A stretch of DNA of 64,000 nucleotides, from contig NC_060026.1 in assembly GCF_021134715.1 (NCBI RefSeq), positions 14,809,001-14,873,000 on the forward strand, in the 5' to 3' direction. The stretch comes from Daphnia pulex (taxonomy: Eukaryota; Arthropoda; Branchiopoda; Diplostraca; Daphniidae). This document shows, piece by piece, positions 62,235 through 64,000 of this stretch (position 1 is its first letter; each line of letters opens with the position of its first letter). The notes beneath the pieces are model-generated. The model ran no database searches. It was not told where the DNA came from and saw only the letters and a program-made list of their open reading frames with translations. Position numbers and translations under genes: made by a program.

Positions 62235-63133
62235 TATAATGGTGGTTTTAATGTTGGGAATCCAATTAGATTTCCAAACTTCTATGACAGCACTCTTCAT
62301 TATAACTAAAATTTGAATAATTGATTCTACTTCGTTTAAGAGAATAAACAAACTGGGAATCAGGAATTTTGGAAATCAACGTCGGTTTTTCACTTGTTGC
62401 GTCTACATTTTTACAGATAGAAACGTGAAAATTTGTTTGTGCATAATAAATGTTTAGTTGCATCTACTGTTTAATTTTCGTAAAGATATTCCCACTCCTT
62501 CGCGAATGGGAGTCGAACGAATTTTCTCCCCATCCCTTATTTTTCTCATCCTGCGACCGTGAGAAGGAAATAATTAAAATTTATGAAAATCAAATTGAAA
62601 TAGTAAAAACTTTATTAAAGATAAACGAGATGTGTAGACGCATCATTATCGTGTTAATTCAAGCGAAATTTAAAAATAACAAAATAAAACCAAATTTTAG
62701 AACTGGCAATCAAATCGGGTTTTTCACGTCCCGTGCCCTTGATTTAAGAGATAGAAAAGCGATTTTTCCTGGACGATTGCACAACTGAAATGATAATTCA
62801 CCAGTAAAAAAATTATTTGGAAATTCCGATCCGTAAACGAATTAGGGGCGAATGAATTTTCTCCCATTTCAAGGCCACCCGCATTTTGTAAATCTGGCAA
62901 TCAAAATTGGTTTTTTGTTTGTGACGTCTAGAGTTTTGCAAATAGAATTTTGAAATTTGGTTTATGTATTCAGTAAGTGTAATAACATTCACAGTCAAAT
63001 TTTGGTAAATTAATTCCCATCCCTTAATGAATTAGAGTCGAATGAATTATCGTCCCTTCCCCCTTAAAATTCCCTTCCCCAAAATTTCGTGTCGTCGATG
63101 ATTTTGCGAATTTTGGATGTTGAACCGCAAACT
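62235..63133. other. spacer with the second inverted-repeat arm
   Basis: Short 3' UTR of the protease homologue, then repeat material running to the 3' end of C1q gene C. No coding sequence is supported. Confidence 0.55.
62300..63100 (-). repeat. inverted-repeat arm 2
   Basis: Reverse complement of the 59180-59880 region, diverged but clear over long stretches, for example CATCCCTTAATGAATTAGAG and CCCCTTAAAATTCCCTTCCCC. It includes several tandem units of its own (about 62320-62520, 62690-62800 and 62820-63090). Confidence 0.72.
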
Positions 63134-64000
63134 TCAAAGTGACGCGGCAATTTCCTCCTCCAACATGAAACCCGTGAAATGGGTGTAGTGGACATTGCTG
63201 AAGTCAACCAAATACGAGGATGAATCAGAAGAATAATAAATCGCCGCCCAGACTTGATCTCCTTTTTTCAAGTTCAGCGTCGACTGGAGGGTCAACGGAC
63301 TTGATTGAGCAACGGGGGCGTTATTCTCATGAACATAACTCGACCCGATTATTTCCCCGTTCAAATAAAGATGAGAATTAAACTGAACATCAGATGAAGA
63401 TTCAAGACGCGCCAGTCCCGTGAAAGATAACAAATAAATTCCCGGTCGCGGTGCCGTGAAGATCCCCGACGTCAAATCCATGGCGTTTCCCTCGTTTACC
63501 ACCTCCACATCGAACGGAATTCGAGTGTATGTTTTGTTAAATGGAGAACTTCTCTGGACGAAGAAATGGACGGGCGCCGATTTGACGTCGACGTATCCAA
63601 TCCATTTTTGGAAACCTTTTCAATCAATTAAAAAAAAAAAAAATAGATAATTGCAATTGATTAATTGGTGAGAATCTAAAACATTTACCCGCATCGTCAG
63701 GGAGTTTAGTGAAATCGCAGTAAACGGATTCCATCATCGCCGATCCCATGACGGAATAAAATCCGCTCCAGATGTGGCCAATGCTTTTGAGATCCGCGCA
63801 CGAAGACGGCAGTCCGTTAATGGAAACAACAGCCGATGGATTGTTGCTAATTGAAACAGAGTCGGTTGCTGCTGCTGTGCGTTCATTTTTTTCTCGTGAA
63901 AAACAAGTTTTAAAAAGCGAATCTTGTTGTTCAACTTTGGCCTCCAGTTTTCCTATTTTGACTTCCAATTGGACATTTTTGGCCTCTAATTGAATTACTT
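63134..64000 (-). CDS. C1q gene C, partial at the window edge
   Basis: The last two exons and part of a third are visible on the minus strand. The C1q exon spans 63615-63134 (FQKWIGYVDVKSAPVHFFVQ, SGIFTAPRPGIYLLSFTG, HFTGFMLEEE). The exon ending at 63689 carries SCADLKSIGHIWSGFYSV with a later Cys (VYCDF), the same module as in genes A and B. Upstream of it is coiled-coil sequence (EVKIGKLEAKVEQQDSLF) reaching the window end, so the N terminus is not seen. It differs from gene B by lacking about 16 residues between the SSSYL strand and HFTG. It faces gene B tail to tail across the protease homologue. A secreted oligomeric C1q protein is likely. Confidence 0.82.

Overview
The window reads as nuclear DNA of a small-genome arthropod. 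Introns are short (often 60-100 bp, GT..AG), genes lie close together on both strands, and the recognisable proteins are arthropod-like: a Fife-type active-zone scaffold, Maelstrom, a DM4/12-like secreted protein, a chymotrypsin-like protein with a peritrophin-type chitin-binding domain, and several C1q-domain proteins. A branchiopod crustacean such as Daphnia is the best guess; this is inferred from gene content and compactness, not proven.

Layout. 0.5-2.5 kb (+): a nine-exon membrane protein with three Ig domains resembling VEGF/PDGF (PVR-type) receptors but with no kinase. 3.6-4.9 kb (-): a G-patch protein with two SUMO-interacting-like motifs. 5.8-10.0 kb (-): C1q gene A, with a signal peptide, an unrecognised N-terminal domain, a long coiled coil built from duplicated exon blocks, a Cys-containing module and a C1q head. 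10-16.5 kb: gene-poor, with one likely membrane microprotein. 16.6-17.8 kb (+): a DM4/12-like protein. 18.2-19.6 kb (-): SAE1/Aos1, the SUMO E1 subunit. 20.4-44.5 kb (-): one about 24 kb gene encoding a Fife/RIM/Piccolo-type scaffold (Gly-Pro repeats, Rab-binding helix, zinc finger, coiled coils, polyQ, PDZ, C2). 48.4-50.2 kb (-): maelstrom. 50.8-52.3 kb (+): RAD51. 53.6-59.1 kb (+): C1q gene B, with the same architecture as A, whose coding exon is split by a young 2.16 kb Copia-type LTR element. 60.7-62.2 kb (+): a serine-protease homologue with Asp in place of the catalytic Ser, plus a chitin-binding domain. 63.1 kb to the end (-): C1q gene C, running off the window.

The part most likely to be undescribed is the secreted C1q family. 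A and B share an N-terminal domain of roughly 170 residues that I cannot assign, joined through an expandable coiled coil to a C1q trimerisation/recognition head. B and C lie in opposite orientation, and their 3' flanks form a large diverged inverted repeat around the protease homologue. Together these look like a small, actively rearranging cluster of putative recognition proteins, which is an inference. Within it, the retroelement carries an apparent intron in gag and an array of six 27-bp hairpin monomers with compensatory base changes.

Limits. Exon boundaries were set by eye from splice consensus and reading phase. Those quoted as exact keep frame throughout; those given as approximate do not claim base precision. 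No database search was possible.
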